Source of the DNA: Dichotomicrobium sp964540795
Lineage (GTDB): Bacteria > Pseudomonadota > Alphaproteobacteria > Rhizobiales > Rhodomicrobiaceae
Length of the DNA: 64,000 bases
Assembly: GCA_964540795.1 (NCBI GenBank)
Contig: CAZINX010000004.1
Coordinates: forward strand, 62,001 to 126,000
Direction: 5' to 3'
Part shown: piece after piece, positions 10,361-19,400 of the stretch
How positions within the stretch are numbered: position 1 is the stretch's first letter
Layout of the letters: the number at the start of each line of letters is the position of its first letter
Notes under the pieces: model-generated
Told to the model about the DNA's origin: nothing
Databases searched by the model: none
Seen by the model: only the letters and a program-made list of their open reading frames with translations
Translations under genes and position numbers: made by a program

Positions 10361-11314
10361 ATGACCGAAACCAAAGTGAAAAAGCGCCGCCGGAGCATGG
10401 CGCGGACGCCGCAAGGCGTTTCCAGGACGCAGATGCGCGCCGCCGCGGGCCGGATCGTCTATCAGGGCGAGCCGGGGGCGAATTCGCACATCGCCTGCCG
10501 CGATAAATTCCCTGAGATGGAAGCGGTCGGCTGCGCCACCTTCGAGGACGCGCTTAATGCCGTGCGCGCCGGCGAGGCAGCCTGCGCGATGATTCCGATC
10601 GAGAACTCGGTGGCGGGCCGCGTGGCTGATGTGCATCACCTGCTGCCGGACTCCGGCCTGCAGATCATCGGCGAGCACTTTGAGCGCATCTCGCACCAGC
10701 TTCTGGCGTTGCGCGGCGCGTGCATGGAGGATCTGCGCTCGGTCCACAGCCACATTCAGGCGCTCGGCCAATGCCGTCAGGTGATTCAGAGCCTCGGGCT
10801 TGAGCCGGTCACGCAGGCCGACACCGCGGGCGCTGCCCGGATGATCGCGCGGGCGGGCGACATCTCGCAGGCGGCGATTGCGTCCTCGCTGGCGGCGGAG
10901 GTGCATAATCTGCAGGTGATCCGCAGCGACATTCAGGACGCCGCGCATAACACCACCCGGTTTCTCGTGCTCTCGGGCGAGCCTGCGCCGGTCCCGGCCG
11001 GGAACGGGCCGGTCATCACCTCCTTCGTGTTCCGCGTGCGCAACGTGCCGGCCGCGCTCTACAAGGCGCTCGGCGGCTTCGCCACCAACGGCGTGAACAT
11101 GACCAAGCTGGAATCCTATCAGCTCGAAGGCAGCTTTCACGCGACGATGTTCTACGCCGACATCGAGGGGCACCCGGATGAGCGCCGCGTTCAGCTCGCG
11201 CTGGAGGAGCTTCACTTCTTCTCGTCGAAAGTGACGTTTCTGGGCACCTATCCGGCCAGCCCGCTTCGCGCGCGCCTCGCTGACGAGGCGAACGGGCGGC
11301 TCGGCGAGGGCTGA
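10361..11314 (+). CDS. pheA: Prephenate dehydratase
   Basis: A 317-residue stand-alone prephenate dehydratase for phenylalanine synthesis, without a chorismate mutase domain. The catalytic domain starts at about residue 30 (IVYQGEPGANSHIA) and includes IPIENSVAGRV and the NTTRFLVL segment, equivalent to the TRF active-site motif. A C-terminal ACT domain (about 220-300) with GVNMTKLESYQLEG, the ESRP-like feedback motif, binds phenylalanine in this family; here Arg-Pro is replaced by Tyr-Gln. About 28 basic N-terminal residues precede the domain, so a later start is possible. It follows kdsB in the same operon. Confidence 0.93.
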   Translation: MTETKVKKRRRSMARTPQGVSRTQMRAAAGRIVYQGEPGANSHIACRDKFPEMEAVGCATFEDALNAVRAGEAACAMIPIENSVAGRVADVHHLLPDSGLQIIGEHFERISHQLLALRGACMEDLRSVHSHIQALGQCRQVIQSLGLEPVTQADTAGAARMIARAGDISQAAIASSLAAEVHNLQVIRSDIQDAAHNTTRFLVLSGEPAPVPAGNGPVITSFVFRVRNVPAALYKALGGFATNGVNMTKLESYQLEGSFHATMFYADIEGHPDERRVQLALEELHFFSSKVTFLGTYPASPLRARLADEANGRLGEG

Positions 11315-11320
11315 CGGGCT

Positions 11321-13195
11321 TTAGCGGTTTTCCTCCAGCGCCTGCTCGACCGAAGCGGCGATGGCGGCGAACACCGGATCGCCCTCCTCCCTAAGATGCG
11401 CGATCTCGCGCACGGTCCAGTCATGCGCCAGCGCCATGATCCGCGCATGGCGGGCGAAGTCGAGCAGCGAGACGCCGCGCGGCATCGGCGGCTGGAACAC
11501 GACCAGATCGTCTGGCAGATCGTCGCTGGTGAACCAGCGCGGGGTTTGCGCGCGCAGCGCGATATCGGGGATGGTCGGCAGCGCGGCGTCCTGCGCCAGC
11601 CCCTTGCTCCGGGCCGGGCGCAACATCGCCCGCCGCAGATCGCGATAAGCCGCCGGCGCGCGGCCGAGCGGCCCGGCCAGAGGCTGCACGGCAAACAGCC
11701 GCCCGACGCCAAGCGCGCGCAGCTCGTCGAGCGGCGGCGGCGCGGCCCCCGATGCATCGACCAGCATGTCGCCATCCGGCGTCATGAAAGGCGCGAGCGC
11801 GCCCGGCGGCGTCCAGTTGGTGCGCACGATCGCTTGCAGGCTGTCGCGCTCATGGTGCCACAAGCGCGCGCGGGAGATATTCGCCGCGAAGCCGTGGAAC
11901 GGCAGCCGGAGGTCGGCCGCCGTGCCGTGCGGGATGTGCCGGTCGATCAGCCGGTCATAGCGCCCGTGGCCGTACAGCCCCAGACGCCCGCCGAAAAACG
12001 CGGTCTGCCGCCGCGCGCCCCGGAGCACGCCGCGTTGCGCGAAGATGGTCCTCGCCAGACTGTTGATGTCTTCCGGGGCCAGCCCGCACGCCAGCAACGC
12101 ACCGACCGCCGCGCCCGCGCCGGTTCCGCCGACCGCATCGATGGGCACGCCAAAATCTTCCAGCGCCATTATGACGCCAAGATGCGCCGCGCCGCACAGA
12201 CCGCTGCCCGTTAGCGTCACCGCGTTGGCGCGGCCCATGATAAAGCGCGCCAGCCGCGCAAACGACGCCTTGTCGCCGAGCGCCACGAAATGATGCGCAT
12301 CGACTGGCCGCGCCGCGAGCCAGCGCTCGGCCCCGCCCTGCAGCCGGCCTGACAGCCGCCCCGTGACGATCGCAAGCCGCGAGGTCCGCCCGCCCGCCAT
12401 GCCCAGCCCGCAGCGCTCCACATCGGTCGTCGGGATGCGCGGACCTGCGGGATCGCCATCATCTACGCCGACGATCAGCACCTCGTCGGCGCGGTCGATG
12501 CAGCGCCGCGTCCACGGCGTCAGCGTGCCGTCGGCGACATAGAGCACGGCGTCGTTCCGCCGCTCGCTCTCTTCCAGTTCCTGCGCCACCTCCGGGTCAT
12601 CGAGCGCGATCCCGCCCGGCTGGTTCTGTCCCAGGCCGTCCGCCGACAGAACCTGGCACGGGCCCAGCCCCTCCAGCGCCTCCGACAGCGCGCGCAGGAA
12701 ATCCTTAGGCGCCTCCCCGCTCGCGCCGGGGCAGACCGCTATGGTCCGCGCCGCCGGTTTCGGCGCGGCCGGCGACACGCGCGCGCCGCCCTTCACCAAC
12801 CCTGACAGCAACGTCTCCCAAAGATGCGGCATTCCGGCCATCACCTCGCGGAAGTCCTCGCGCGACAGGCGCAGCACCGTGCTCGGCCGCGCCGCCGTGA
12901 CCTGCCAAGAATGTTTGTCGAAGCCGAAAAAGGCGGAGGCATCTACCGCTGCGCCCGGACCGAACACCGCCGTTGCCGCCTGCTCCTCCGGCTGCCAGAC
13001 GTCATCCGCCGTGGCAATGAGCCGGCCGGACATGACGATATTCAGCGCGTACACCGGCGCGCCCGCATCCGCCAGCTTCTCCCCCGTCGCCAGCGAGACG
13101 ACATGGGCCGCCGCATAGAGCGCGCGCAGATCGTCGGTCGTCAGCTCCTGAAAGGCGTCGACAGCCTTGAGCAGCAGAAAGGGCGGCGGCGTCAT
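11321..13195 (-). CDS. cNMP-binding-domain/patatin-like protein, probably catalytically dead
   Basis: A 624-residue protein built like bacterial neuropathy-target-esterase relatives. A cyclic-nucleotide-binding-like domain spans about 8-130 (with SGRL and EQAATAVFGPGAAVDASAFF), a middle Rossmann-like region about 150-320, and a patatin domain about 325-560. The patatin oxyanion loop is seen as GSGLCG (330-335), but the nucleophile elbow reads G-T-G-A-G (357-361) where active enzymes have G-x-S-x-G, so Gly359 replaces the catalytic serine. The usual DG(G/A) acid motif reads VDASG around Asp480. It has no obvious signal peptide. The ATG at 13195 has a GGAG ribosome site. It ends 6 bp from the convergent pheA stop. 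I infer a regulatory or binding role rather than lipid hydrolysis. Confidence 0.8.
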   Translation of the reverse strand: MTPPPFLLLKAVDAFQELTTDDLRALYAAAHVVSLATGEKLADAGAPVYALNIVMSGRLIATADDVWQPEEQAATAVFGPGAAVDASAFFGFDKHSWQVTAARPSTVLRLSREDFREVMAGMPHLWETLLSGLVKGGARVSPAAPKPAARTIAVCPGASGEAPKDFLRALSEALEGLGPCQVLSADGLGQNQPGGIALDDPEVAQELEESERRNDAVLYVADGTLTPWTRRCIDRADEVLIVGVDDGDPAGPRIPTTDVERCGLGMAGGRTSRLAIVTGRLSGRLQGGAERWLAARPVDAHHFVALGDKASFARLARFIMGRANAVTLTGSGLCGAAHLGVIMALEDFGVPIDAVGGTGAGAAVGALLACGLAPEDINSLARTIFAQRGVLRGARRQTAFFGGRLGLYGHGRYDRLIDRHIPHGTAADLRLPFHGFAANISRARLWHHERDSLQAIVRTNWTPPGALAPFMTPDGDMLVDASGAAPPPLDELRALGVGRLFAVQPLAGPLGRAPAAYRDLRRAMLRPARSKGLAQDAALPTIPDIALRAQTPRWFTSDDLPDDLVVFQPPMPRGVSLLDFARHARIMALAHDWTVREIAHLREEGDPVFAAIAASVEQALEENR

Positions 13196-13431
13196 CGATG
13201 CTCCGGGCCTGGTTCGCGTGGGCGCGCCGGGCGCGCAAAAGCGACGAGTCGGGCCGATCAAGCGCATGGCGCGGCCCTCGCCGCCATCCTAAAGCGCGTT
13301 CCGCTCACCGTGAATGGCGTTTTCGTGGGGCGCGGCTGGCTGAAATCAGCCATTTTCGCGCGCCCTTCGATTCAGGTAATCACGCCTGTTCACATGCTTT
13401 TCATCTGTAGTAACGAGGCGGTGTAACCCCA
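13196..13431. other. Intergenic region with a small hairpin
   Basis: No gene is apparent between the patatin-like gene and the promoter candidate of the small secreted peptides. A perfect hairpin TGGCTG-AAAT-CAGCCA lies at 13337-13352, followed by TTTTCG. It resembles a short terminator, but no rightward gene lies upstream, so its purpose is unclear. Confidence 0.4.
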
Positions 13432-13460
13432 TTCCAATCTCGGGAAAACCGATCTATATT
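13432..13460 (+). promoter_or_regulatory. Candidate promoter of the tandem secreted-peptide genes
   Basis: A -10-like TATATT at 13455-13460 lies 17 bp after TTCCAA (13432-13437), a weak -35 match. Transcription would begin near 13467, leaving about 60 bases of leader before the first peptide gene. It is the best match in the gap and falls in a locally AT-richer stretch. The terminator at 13870 gives this unit a defined end. Confidence 0.4.
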
Positions 13461-13526
13461 CCAATCATGCCGCAGACAAAAGCAAGCGGCGCAAATGAAA
13501 CCAATCTTGTTCAAAGGAGAACGACT

Positions 13527-13655
13527 ATGAAGACCATCGTAATGCTTCTTTCTGTTCTGACGATTGTTGGCGCTGCTTCGGCTGCTTCTGCCGCGCCGAC
13601 TGATCCCGAGTTCGGCAGCCGCGCGTTCTGGCAGCAGTTCTCGGACAACGGCTAA
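13527..13655 (+). CDS. Small secreted peptide, tandem copy 1 (42 residues)
   Basis: I do not recognise this family. The ATG has a strong ribosome site (AAAGGAGA) 6-8 bases upstream. The product has a basic start (MKT), a hydrophobic stretch and an A-S-A cleavage motif at residues 20-22, as in a Sec signal peptide. That would release a 20-residue peptide, residues 23-42, containing DPEFGS and WQQFS and ending in NG. The next gene, 180 bp on, encodes a paralogue with 28 of 42 identical residues, 16 of 20 in the mature part. Conservation of the mature part despite changes in the signal argues that the peptide is translated and selected. Function unknown; a periplasmic or secreted peptide is an inference. 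Confidence 0.75.
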   Translation: MKTIVMLLSVLTIVGAASAASAAPTDPEFGSRAFWQQFSDNG

Positions 13656-13706
13656 GCACAACGCCTGAAACACGAAAACCGTACCTGAAACACAAGGAGA
13701 ACCACT

Positions 13707-13835
13707 ATGAAAACCTTCGTCACCATTCTGTCCGCTCTGGCCTTGATGGGCGCTGTTGCCACCGCTTCGGCCGCGCCGGCTGACCCGGAGTTCGGCAGCC
13801 ACGCCTGGTGGCAGCAGTTCTCGAATAACGGCTAA
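13707..13835 (+). CDS. Small secreted peptide, tandem copy 2 (42 residues)
   Basis: A paralogue of the preceding gene, from a tandem duplication with a 180-bp period; 51 bp separate the two genes. The ribosome site (AAGGAGA) and spacing are kept. The predicted signal peptide again ends A-S-A at residues 20-22. The mature 20 residues differ from copy 1 only at four places: Thr to Ala, Arg to His, Phe to Trp and Asp to Asn. The aromatic-Trp-Gln-Gln-Phe-Ser core and the Asn-Gly end are unchanged. A Rho-independent terminator follows 34 bp after the stop. Function unknown. A third copy is not visible in the window. Confidence 0.75.
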   Translation: MKTFVTILSALALMGAVATASAAPADPEFGSHAWWQQFSNNG

Positions 13836-13869
13836 CTACAATATCGACATGCTCCTCCCTGTCTCTGAA

Positions 13870-13904
13870 GGGTGGGCCGGCGCTCCGGCTCACCCCTCCT
13901 TTTA
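13870..13904 (+). terminator. Rho-independent terminator of the secreted-peptide unit
   Basis: GGGTGGGCCGG (13870-13880) pairs with CCGGCTCACCC (13885-13895) across a four-base loop CGCT, with one G-T pair. TCCTTTT follows. It overlaps the last codons of the convergent recG gene, so it serves the rightward unit only. Confidence 0.8.
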
Positions 13905-16010
13905 TCCGGCCCGCACCGTCCGAATGGCCGCATCTCGCTCGAACAGGTAAAGGCACGCGCGCGCGGCAGCACCCTGCGGCCCTTCCAGCTTCGGGTCGCG
14001 CTCCAGAAGCAGCTTCGCCTGGTCCCGCGCAGCCTCCAGCACCTCGCTGTCCCCAGGCAGACGCGCCACGCGGAAGCCGGGATCGCCCGACTGACGTGCG
14101 CCAAGGATTTCACCGCCGCCGCGCAGGCGCAAATCTTCTTCCGCGATCCTGAAGCCGTCATTTGTCTCGCGCAGCGCCTTCAGCCGCGCCTCCGCCGTCT
14201 CGCTCAATGGCCCCTGATAGAGCAGCAGGCAGGTGGCCTGCGCTGCGCCGCGCCCGACGCGCCCGCGAAGCTGATGGAGTTGCGCCAGGCCGAAGCGCTC
14301 GGCGTGCTCGATGACCATGACCGAGGCGTTCGGCACGTCAACGCCCACCTCGATCACCGTGGTCGAGACGAGGATGCCCAGCTCCCCGGCGGCAAAGGCG
14401 TTCATCACCGTGTCGCGGTCCGCGCCCTTCATCCGCCCGTGGACAAGGCCGACCCGGTCGCCGAAATGCTGGCGCAGATGTGCCGCGCGCTCCTCCGCCG
14501 CCGTGGCCGGCGCGACATCCGAGCTTTCCACCAGCGGGCAGACCCAGAATACCTGCGCGCCCGATTTCACGGTGCGGCGCACCGCGTCGATGACATCGTG
14601 AATGCGCTCGACGGGCACCGCCCGCGTTGTCACCGGCTTGCGGCCCGGCGGCTTCTCGTCCAGCACCGAGACGTCCATGTCGCCGTAATGCGTCATCATC
14701 AGCGTGCGCGGGATCGGCGTGGCGGTCGCCACGAGGATATCGACGCCGCCATTGCCCTTGGCCTGCAACGCCAGCCGCTGGTAGACGCCGAAGCGGTGCT
14801 GCTCGTCGATCACCGCGAGCGCGAGATCGCGGAATTCCACATCTGCCTGAAACAGCGCGTGGGTGCCGACGATGATATCGGAGTGCCCTTCCTTGATCGC
14901 CTTGAGCGTGGTTGCGCGGCCCGGCCCGCTCTCACGCCCGGTGAGCAGCGCAACCCGAAGGCCCGCGGCCTTTCCCATCTCCGCGATGGTCTTGTAGTGC
15001 TGGCGGGCGAGCACCTCGGTCGGGGCCATCAGAGCGGCCTGGCCGCCGGCCTCCACCGCTGTCGCCATCGCCATGAGCGCCACCAGCGTCTTGCCGCTGC
15101 CGACATCGCCCTGCAAGAGCCGCAGCATCCGGTGCGGCGCGGCCATGTCGGAGAGGATTTCGGCGACGGCCCGCTGCTGCGCGCCGGTGAGCTTGAAGGG
15201 CAGCGCCGCGCGAATCTGGCTCGCGCGCTCGCCTGTGCCCGTAATCGCCCGCCCGCTCAGCCGCCGGAAGCGCCGGCGCATCAGCGCGAGCGCAAGCTGG
15301 CTCGACAGCAGCTCGTCGCAGGCCAGCCGCTTGCGCGCCTTCCCGGCGGCGGCCATATCCGTGTCATCGCGTGGCACATGCAGGATTTCGAGCGCGCGGC
15401 GGAAGCCCGGCCAGTCCTGCGCGGCGACGAAATCGCGGTCCAGCCACTCCGGCAAATCCGGCACGCGCGCCACCGCCTGGCGCGCAGCATTGCGGACAGC
15501 GCGCTGGCTCACGCCCTGGCCAAGCGGATAAACCGGCTCCAGCAGCGGAATGGCCTCGGGGTCGCCCTCCGGCGCGATGTGGTCGGGATGCGTGATCTGC
15601 AAATGCTTGCCATAAGCCTGGGCGCGGCCCGAGACGATCCGCCGCTCACCGGGCGGCAGCATCCGCTGCAGATAGCGCCGGTCCGCATGGAAAAAGACCA
15701 GTTCGATGCGGCCTGTGTCATCCTCGCAAACAACCTTGTAGGGCGCGCGCGCGACGCTCGGCGGCGGGGCCCGATGCGCCTTGACAAGCACATTCAAAGT
15801 CACGAGGTTGCCGGGCACGATATCGGCGATGGCGGGGCGTTCGCGCCGGTCAATGACACCAGTTGGAAAATGCCAGAGCAGGTTGATTACCCGCGGGGTC
15901 TGATCCGGGGCAATGCCGGTCAGCCGGCCAAGCGCCTCCTCCAGCCGTTCGCCCACGCCGTTCAGGTCGCGCAAGCTGGCGAACAGCGGATTGAGGGAAG
16001 CGGGTCGCAT
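13902..16010 (-). CDS. recG: ATP-dependent DNA helicase RecG
   Basis: A 702-residue branch-migration helicase that remodels stalled replication forks and recombination intermediates. The N-terminal wedge/OB domain (about 1-230) is followed by the helicase core with Walker A GDVGSGKT near residue 300, DEQHRFG near 399, and the conserved TATPIPRTL. Motif VI appears as QLRGRVGRG. The start at 16010 gives MRPASLNPLF, a common N-terminus for alphaproteobacterial RecG; an in-frame ATG at 16049 is the alternative. It is divergent from sdhE-mfd, a conserved arrangement in this class. Confidence 0.96.
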   Translation of the reverse strand: MRPASLNPLFASLRDLNGVGERLEEALGRLTGIAPDQTPRVINLLWHFPTGVIDRRERPAIADIVPGNLVTLNVLVKAHRAPPPSVARAPYKVVCEDDTGRIELVFFHADRRYLQRMLPPGERRIVSGRAQAYGKHLQITHPDHIAPEGDPEAIPLLEPVYPLGQGVSQRAVRNAARQAVARVPDLPEWLDRDFVAAQDWPGFRRALEILHVPRDDTDMAAAGKARKRLACDELLSSQLALALMRRRFRRLSGRAITGTGERASQIRAALPFKLTGAQQRAVAEILSDMAAPHRMLRLLQGDVGSGKTLVALMAMATAVEAGGQAALMAPTEVLARQHYKTIAEMGKAAGLRVALLTGRESGPGRATTLKAIKEGHSDIIVGTHALFQADVEFRDLALAVIDEQHRFGVYQRLALQAKGNGGVDILVATATPIPRTLMMTHYGDMDVSVLDEKPPGRKPVTTRAVPVERIHDVIDAVRRTVKSGAQVFWVCPLVESSDVAPATAAEERAAHLRQHFGDRVGLVHGRMKGADRDTVMNAFAAGELGILVSTTVIEVGVDVPNASVMVIEHAERFGLAQLHQLRGRVGRGAAQATCLLLYQGPLSETAEARLKALRETNDGFRIAEEDLRLRGGGEILGARQSGDPGFRVARLPGDSEVLEAARDQAKLLLERDPKLEGPQGAAARACLYLFERDAAIRTVRAG

Positions 16011-16129
16011 TTTCACGTCGGCGCCTTTCGGCTGCATCAGCGGCTGCACTTTCCTTCAGAACGTAGGGCGAACGGCAAAGCCTGCCCAGCGCCGCGCCGG
16101 CCGCATCCACAGCCTGAAAGGGTCAACTG

Positions 16130-16390
16130 ATGCCGCAGGAGATCGATCCACAAGCCCGGCGGCGGCGCGTCCACTACCGCGCCAATCATCGCGGCACCAA
16201 GGAGATGGACATCCTGTTGGGCCGGTTCGCGGATGCTCGCCTCGATGAATTGACCGCGGGCGAATTGGTCCTGTTCGAGCAGATGCTGGCGCTGCCCGAC
16301 CCGCAGATCGACGGCTGGATCCGCGGTGATGAGCCGCCCGAGATCTTCGCCGATCTGATCCACCGCATTCGCGCGTTTCACCGCTTCTGA
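16130..16390 (+). CDS. sdhE: FAD assembly factor SdhE (succinate dehydrogenase assembly factor 2)
   Basis: An 86-residue cytosolic protein that promotes covalent FAD attachment to the succinate dehydrogenase flavoprotein. The hallmark RGTKEMDILLG segment (the RGxxExD motif that docks on SdhA) is at residues about 21-31, and the rest forms the expected five-helix bundle, with LTAGELVLFEQML and PDPQIDGWI. Its place between recG and mfd is conserved in alphaproteobacteria. The mfd start follows 11 bp after the stop, suggesting co-transcription. Confidence 0.93.
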   Translation: MPQEIDPQARRRRVHYRANHRGTKEMDILLGRFADARLDELTAGELVLFEQMLALPDPQIDGWIRGDEPPEIFADLIHRIRAFHRF

Positions 16391-16401
16391 TGCAACGTTA
16401 A

Positions 16402-19400
16402 ATGGCGACAGGCGTAAAGACAAAACCCTCCGAAAAAATCGCGGAACGCTGGGACCGTCTCGTCAGCGAGTCCGGGCCGCTGCTCGTTGGCGGCGCGCCG
16501 GACGGCGTGGACGCGCTGGCGCTGGCGCATATGGCGCGACAGCATCAGCCGAAGGATTCGCCCGCTGCATTGCTCCATGTCGCGCGCGACGACCGGCGCA
16601 TGGCGGCGCTCGCCTCGGCCATCCAGTTCTTCGATCCCGATCTGCGCGTGCTTACGCTGCCGGCATGGGACTGCGTTCCGTATGATCGCGTCTCGCCGGA
16701 CCCGGAGATCATCGCCAGACGCATCACGACGCTGGTGCGCCTCGCCACGATGAAGGGCGGGGGGAAGGGCGGCCCGACCGTCGTGCTGACAACCGTGAAC
16801 GCCGCGCTCCAGCGCGTGCCGCCGCGCGAGCACATGCGCCGCGGCGCGGTGAAGCTGGTGGCCGGCGGGCGCGCGGACCGAAACGCGCTGCTCAAGCGGC
16901 TGGAAAGCCACGGCTTCGTGCGCACGGGAACGGTCATGGAGCCGGGCGAATACGCCGTGCGCGGTGGCATCATCGACCTGTTCGCCCCCGGCCATGCGCG
17001 CCCCGCGCGTCTCGACTTTTTCGGCGACACGATTGAGACGATCCGCAACTTTGATCCCGCGACCCAGCGCACCGAGGGCAACCGCAAGCAACTCGTGCTG
17101 CTGCCCATGAGCGAGGTGCCGGCGGCCGAGCATGTCTCGCGGCGCTTCCGCAAGCGCTACGTCGAACTTTTCGGCGCGGTCACGGGCGAAGACCCGCTCT
17201 ACGAGGCCGTCTCGGCCGGGCAGCGCTATCCGGGCATCGAGCACTGGCTGCCGCTGTTCTACGACAAGCTGGAGACGGTGTTCGACTATCTGCCCGGCGC
17301 GATCGTCAGCCTCGACCACCTGGCCGAGGACGCGGTCAACCAGCGCATCGAGCAGATCAACGACCATTATGACGCCCGCCTCAGCGCGCTGGAGCAAAAA
17401 GCGTTTGGCGCGGCGCGCTATCAGCCCGCTCCGCCCAGGCTGATGTTTCTCGATCAGGCGCAGTGGGACGGCGGACTTGCTGGGCGCGCCACCCGCATCA
17501 TCGCGCCCTACAGCGCGCCGGAGACCGAAGGCGGCGTGCCCGTCGTTGACCTTGAAGGCAAGGGTGGGCGCAACTTCGCGCCGGAGCGCGCGCGCAACGC
17601 CGAAGGGCTGTTCGACGAGGTCACCGCGCATATCCGCAGCCTGCAGAAGGCGGACAAGCGCGTGATCGTCGCGGGCTGGACGCGCGGCTCACGCGAGCGG
17701 CTGGGCGAGTTGCTGAGCACGCACGGGCTGGAGTTGCGCGCGCCCGCCGACAGCTACCCGGAGGTCCAGGCGCTTCCGCCGAAATATGCCGCGCTCGCCG
17801 TGCTGGGGCTGGAGAGCGGCTTCGAGATGCCCGGCCTCGCGGTCATCGCCGAACAGGACATTCTCGGCGACCGGCTGATCCGGCGGCGCAAGGCCCGCAA
17901 GCATTCCGAGGTTATCAGCGAGGCCGCCAGCCTGACGCCGGGCGATCTGGTCGTTCACGCCGATCACGGCATTGGCCGGTTCATTGGGCTGAAATCCATC
18001 GACGCCGCCGGCGCGCCGCATGACTGCCTGGAGCTGGAATATCACGGCGGCGACAAGCTGTTCCTGCCCGTCGAGAACATCGAGCTTTTAAGCCGCTATG
18101 GCTCCGACGAGGCCGGCATGGCGCTCGACCGGCTGGGCAGCGGCGCATGGCAGGCCCGCAAGGCGCGGCTGAAAAAGCGCGTGCTGGAGATGGCCGGGCA
18201 GTTGATCGAGGTCGCCGCCCAGCGCGCCACCCGCAGCGCGCCGGTGATGTCGCCGCCGGACGGACTTTATGAGGAGTTCTGCGCGCGATTCGGCTTTGAT
18301 GAGACCGAGGACCAGCAGACCAGCATCGACGCGGTGCTCGAAGACCTGTCGAAGGGCACGCCGATGGACCGGCTAATCTGCGGCGATGTCGGCTTCGGCA
18401 AGACGGAAGTGGCGCTGCGCGCCGCGCTGACCGCCGTGATGAGCGGCAAACAGGTGGCGGTGGTGGTGCCGACCACGCTATTGGCGCGCCAGCACTACAA
18501 GACCTTCACCGAGCGGTTCGCCGGGCTGCCGGTGCGCATCGCGCAAGCTTCGCGGATGGTGAGCGGCAAGGAGATGGCTCAGGTCCGCGCCGACCTCAAA
18601 TCGGGGCAGATCGACATCGTGATCGGCACCCATGCGCTGCTGGCGAAGTCGGTCGGCTTCAACGATCTCGGCCTGCTGATTATTGACGAGGAGCAGCATT
18701 TCGGCGTGCGCCACAAGGAGCGGCTGAAGGAGCTGAAATCCGACGTCCACGTCCTGACGCTGACCGCCACGCCGATCCCGCGCACCATGCAGCTTGCGCT
18801 GACCGGCGTGCGCGAGATGTCGATCATTGCCACCCCGCCGGTGGACCGGCTGGCGGTGCGCACCTTCGTCACGCCATTCGATCCGCTGGTGCTGCGCGAG
18901 GCGTTGTTGCGCGAGCGGTATCGCGGCGGCCAGAGCTTTTATGTCTGCCCGCGTATCTCCGACCTGGAGGAGGTCGCCGGGTTCCTCCGCGAGCATGTGC
19001 CGGAGCTGAAATTCCAGATCGCGCATGGCCAGATGAGCGCGACGCAGCTCGAGGACGTGATGAGCGCGTTCTACGACCGGCAGATCGACGTGCTGTTGTC
19101 CACCACGATTGTGGAGTCGGGCCTCGACGTGCCGAGCGCGAACACGCTGATCGTCCATCGCGCGGACATGTTCGGGCTGTCGCAGCTTTATCAGCTTCGT
19201 GGGCGCGTTGGCCGCTCGAAGACGCGCGCTTACGCGATGCTGACGATCCCGGCAAATGGCAAGCTGACCGCCGGCGCGGAGAAGCGTCTCAAGGTGCTGC
19301 ACTCTCTCGACACGCTCGGGGCGGGTTTTACGCTGGCCAGCCACGATCTCGATATTCGCGGCGCGGGCAACCTGCTTGGCGACGAGCAGTCCGGCCATAT

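Noticed and set aside
13337..13356. Hairpin followed by TTTT as a terminator.
   Set aside because: No rightward transcript upstream that it would end, so it is listed only as a hairpin.
13401..13802. A leftward open frame across both small secreted-peptide genes, itself internally repeated.
   Set aside because: The repetition only mirrors the plus-strand duplication; the plus strand has ribosome sites, signal peptides and a terminator, the minus frame has none.
13872..16130. A 752-codon rightward open frame opposite recG.
   Set aside because: No motifs, shadow composition; RecG helicase motifs are complete on the minus strand.
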